Shown in pieces: positions 5,352-6,001 of a stretch of 6,001 nucleotides of DNA. The position numbers and the translations under genes were made by a program. The stretch spans positions 1 to 6,001 of the forward strand of contig JACPVD010000082.1 in assembly GCA_016191895.1 (NCBI GenBank), written 5' to 3'. The DNA is from Chloroflexota bacterium (GTDB lineage: Bacteria; Chloroflexota; Anaerolineae; Anaerolineales; Villigracilaceae). The number at the start of each line of letters is the position of its first letter. The first letter of the stretch is position 1. The notes under the pieces were generated by a model. That model was not told the DNA's origin and did no database searches. It saw nothing but the letters and a program-made list of their open reading frames with translations.

Positions 5352-6001
5352 TTATTTCCGCTTCTTTTTCAACGGGGCCGAATGTCCTTCGGCGTTTTGG
5401 CGCAGCCAACAGCGGGTCAAATGCCCCGGTTCGGCTTCGATCAAATCCGGTTTCCTATCGGCGCAAATCTTCAAGCCAAACTTTTCACGCGCCTCACAGC
5501 GCGGCGCGAAGCGGCATCCCGGCGGTAAATTAACCAAATTGGGAACAGAGCCCGGAATCACATCCAGCCGTTCCTTCAACTTCCCCAAAATCGGAATCGA
5601 CCCGATCAACCCCTGCGTGTACGGATGCATTGGGTTGGCAAACAACGTCTTTACGTCCGTTTGCTCCACAATTTCACCGGCGTACATCACCGCCACACGT
5701 TCGGCCATTTCGGCCACCACGCCCAGGTCGTGCGTGATCAGAATCACCGATGTGCCCATCTTCGCCCGCAACTCGCGCATCAGGTCCAATATCTGCGCCT
5801 GGATGGTCACATCCAATGCGGTGGTGGGTTCGTCGGCGATCAGGAGTTCCGGGGTGCAGGCCAGCGCCATGGCGATCATCACACGCTGGGCCATGCCGCC
5901 CGAAAGTTCATGCGGAAAGGCCTCGGCGCGGCGTTCGGCATCGGGAATGCCGACCATCTTCAACAGTTCGATCGCCCGCTTTCTTCCCGCTTCGCGCCCG
6001 A
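5352..6001 (-). CDS. oppD: Oligopeptide/dipeptide ABC transporter ATP-binding protein, OppD/DppD type, 5' end outside the window
   Basis: The 215 visible residues are the C-terminal two thirds of the second ATPase of a peptide importer; the Walker A and Q-loop half lies to the right of base 6001. The frame is open to the window edge ([20 protein letters not shown]), so the TTG at 5963 is an internal codon, not a start. Visible are the signature LSGGMAQR, Walker B LLIADEP with its catalytic Glu and the D-loop (TTALDV), the H-loop ITHDLG, and the oligo_HPY extension ([12 protein letters not shown]) with four cysteines in CRFAPRC, KIC and RCW, as in the partner ATPase. The SGGM signature and [14 protein letters not shown] wording fit the OppD rather than the OppF branch. 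The tail ends in a basic KKKRK. The stop codon is 93 bases before the oppF start. Substrate is uncertain. Confidence 0.93.
   Translation of the reverse strand, partial: GREAGRKRAIELLKMVGIPDAERRAEAFPHELSGGMAQRVMIAMALACTPELLIADEPTTALDVTIQAQILDLMRELRAKMGTSVILITHDLGVVAEMAERVAVMYAGEIVEQTDVKTLFANPMHPYTQGLIGSIPILGKLKERLDVIPGSVPNLVNLPPGCRFAPRCEAREKFGLKICADRKPDLIEAEPGHLTRCWLRQNAEGHSAPLKKKRK

Noticed and set aside
5961..5963. TTG as start of the oppD-type ATPase
   Set aside because: The same frame continues to the window edge with typical family sequence, so this is an internal codon.

Overview
The window reads as an ordinary chromosomal housekeeping segment of a bacterium, with every supported gene on the minus strand. 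From right to left (the direction of transcription) these are the 3' part of an oppD/dppD-type peptide ABC ATPase, a full oppF/dppF-type ATPase, a response regulator, a tRNA-Gln(UUG) gene, glmU, cdd, and the 5' part of recO, which runs off the left edge. Protein style and layout (GlmU with an ELNVG motif, a response regulator with a roadblock-like middle section, short A/T-rich spacers in a moderately GC-rich genome) would fit Chloroflexota, possibly Anaerolineae. That placement is inference from general impression; no phylogenetic marker was tested.

Right region (about 3143-6001): oppD, oppF and the response regulator look like one transcription unit. A 93-base spacer carrying a two-tier hairpin separates oppD from oppF. 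Only 13 bases separate oppF from the response regulator. The two ATPases would energise import of oligo- or dipeptides; the permeases and binding protein lie outside the window. The response regulator has an intact phosphoacceptor site but no visible DNA-binding output domain. tRNA-Gln follows 30 bases later with its own extended -10 element and a clear intrinsic terminator.

Middle non-coding region (2646-3041, 396 bases): no credible protein gene. It holds a good candidate glmU promoter embedded in a perfect 15-bp inverted repeat, a degenerate CGCGAA-type short-period repeat, several small hairpins and the tRNA terminator.

Left region (1-2645): glmU (UDP-GlcNAc synthesis for the cell wall) and cdd (pyrimidine salvage) are closely spaced and probably co-transcribed, with a hairpin in their 58-base spacer. 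After cdd comes a 207-base gap with an exceptionally strong, perfect 19-bp hairpin, then a tandem ACAGGTAA repeat and a TATACT box placed exactly where it would give a leaderless recO message. In Bacillus and relatives cdd and recO flank era; here era is absent from between them.

I found no mobile element, CRISPR array, phage gene or clear defence locus. The points of interest are regulatory structures and the unusual response regulator, not a new multi-gene system.
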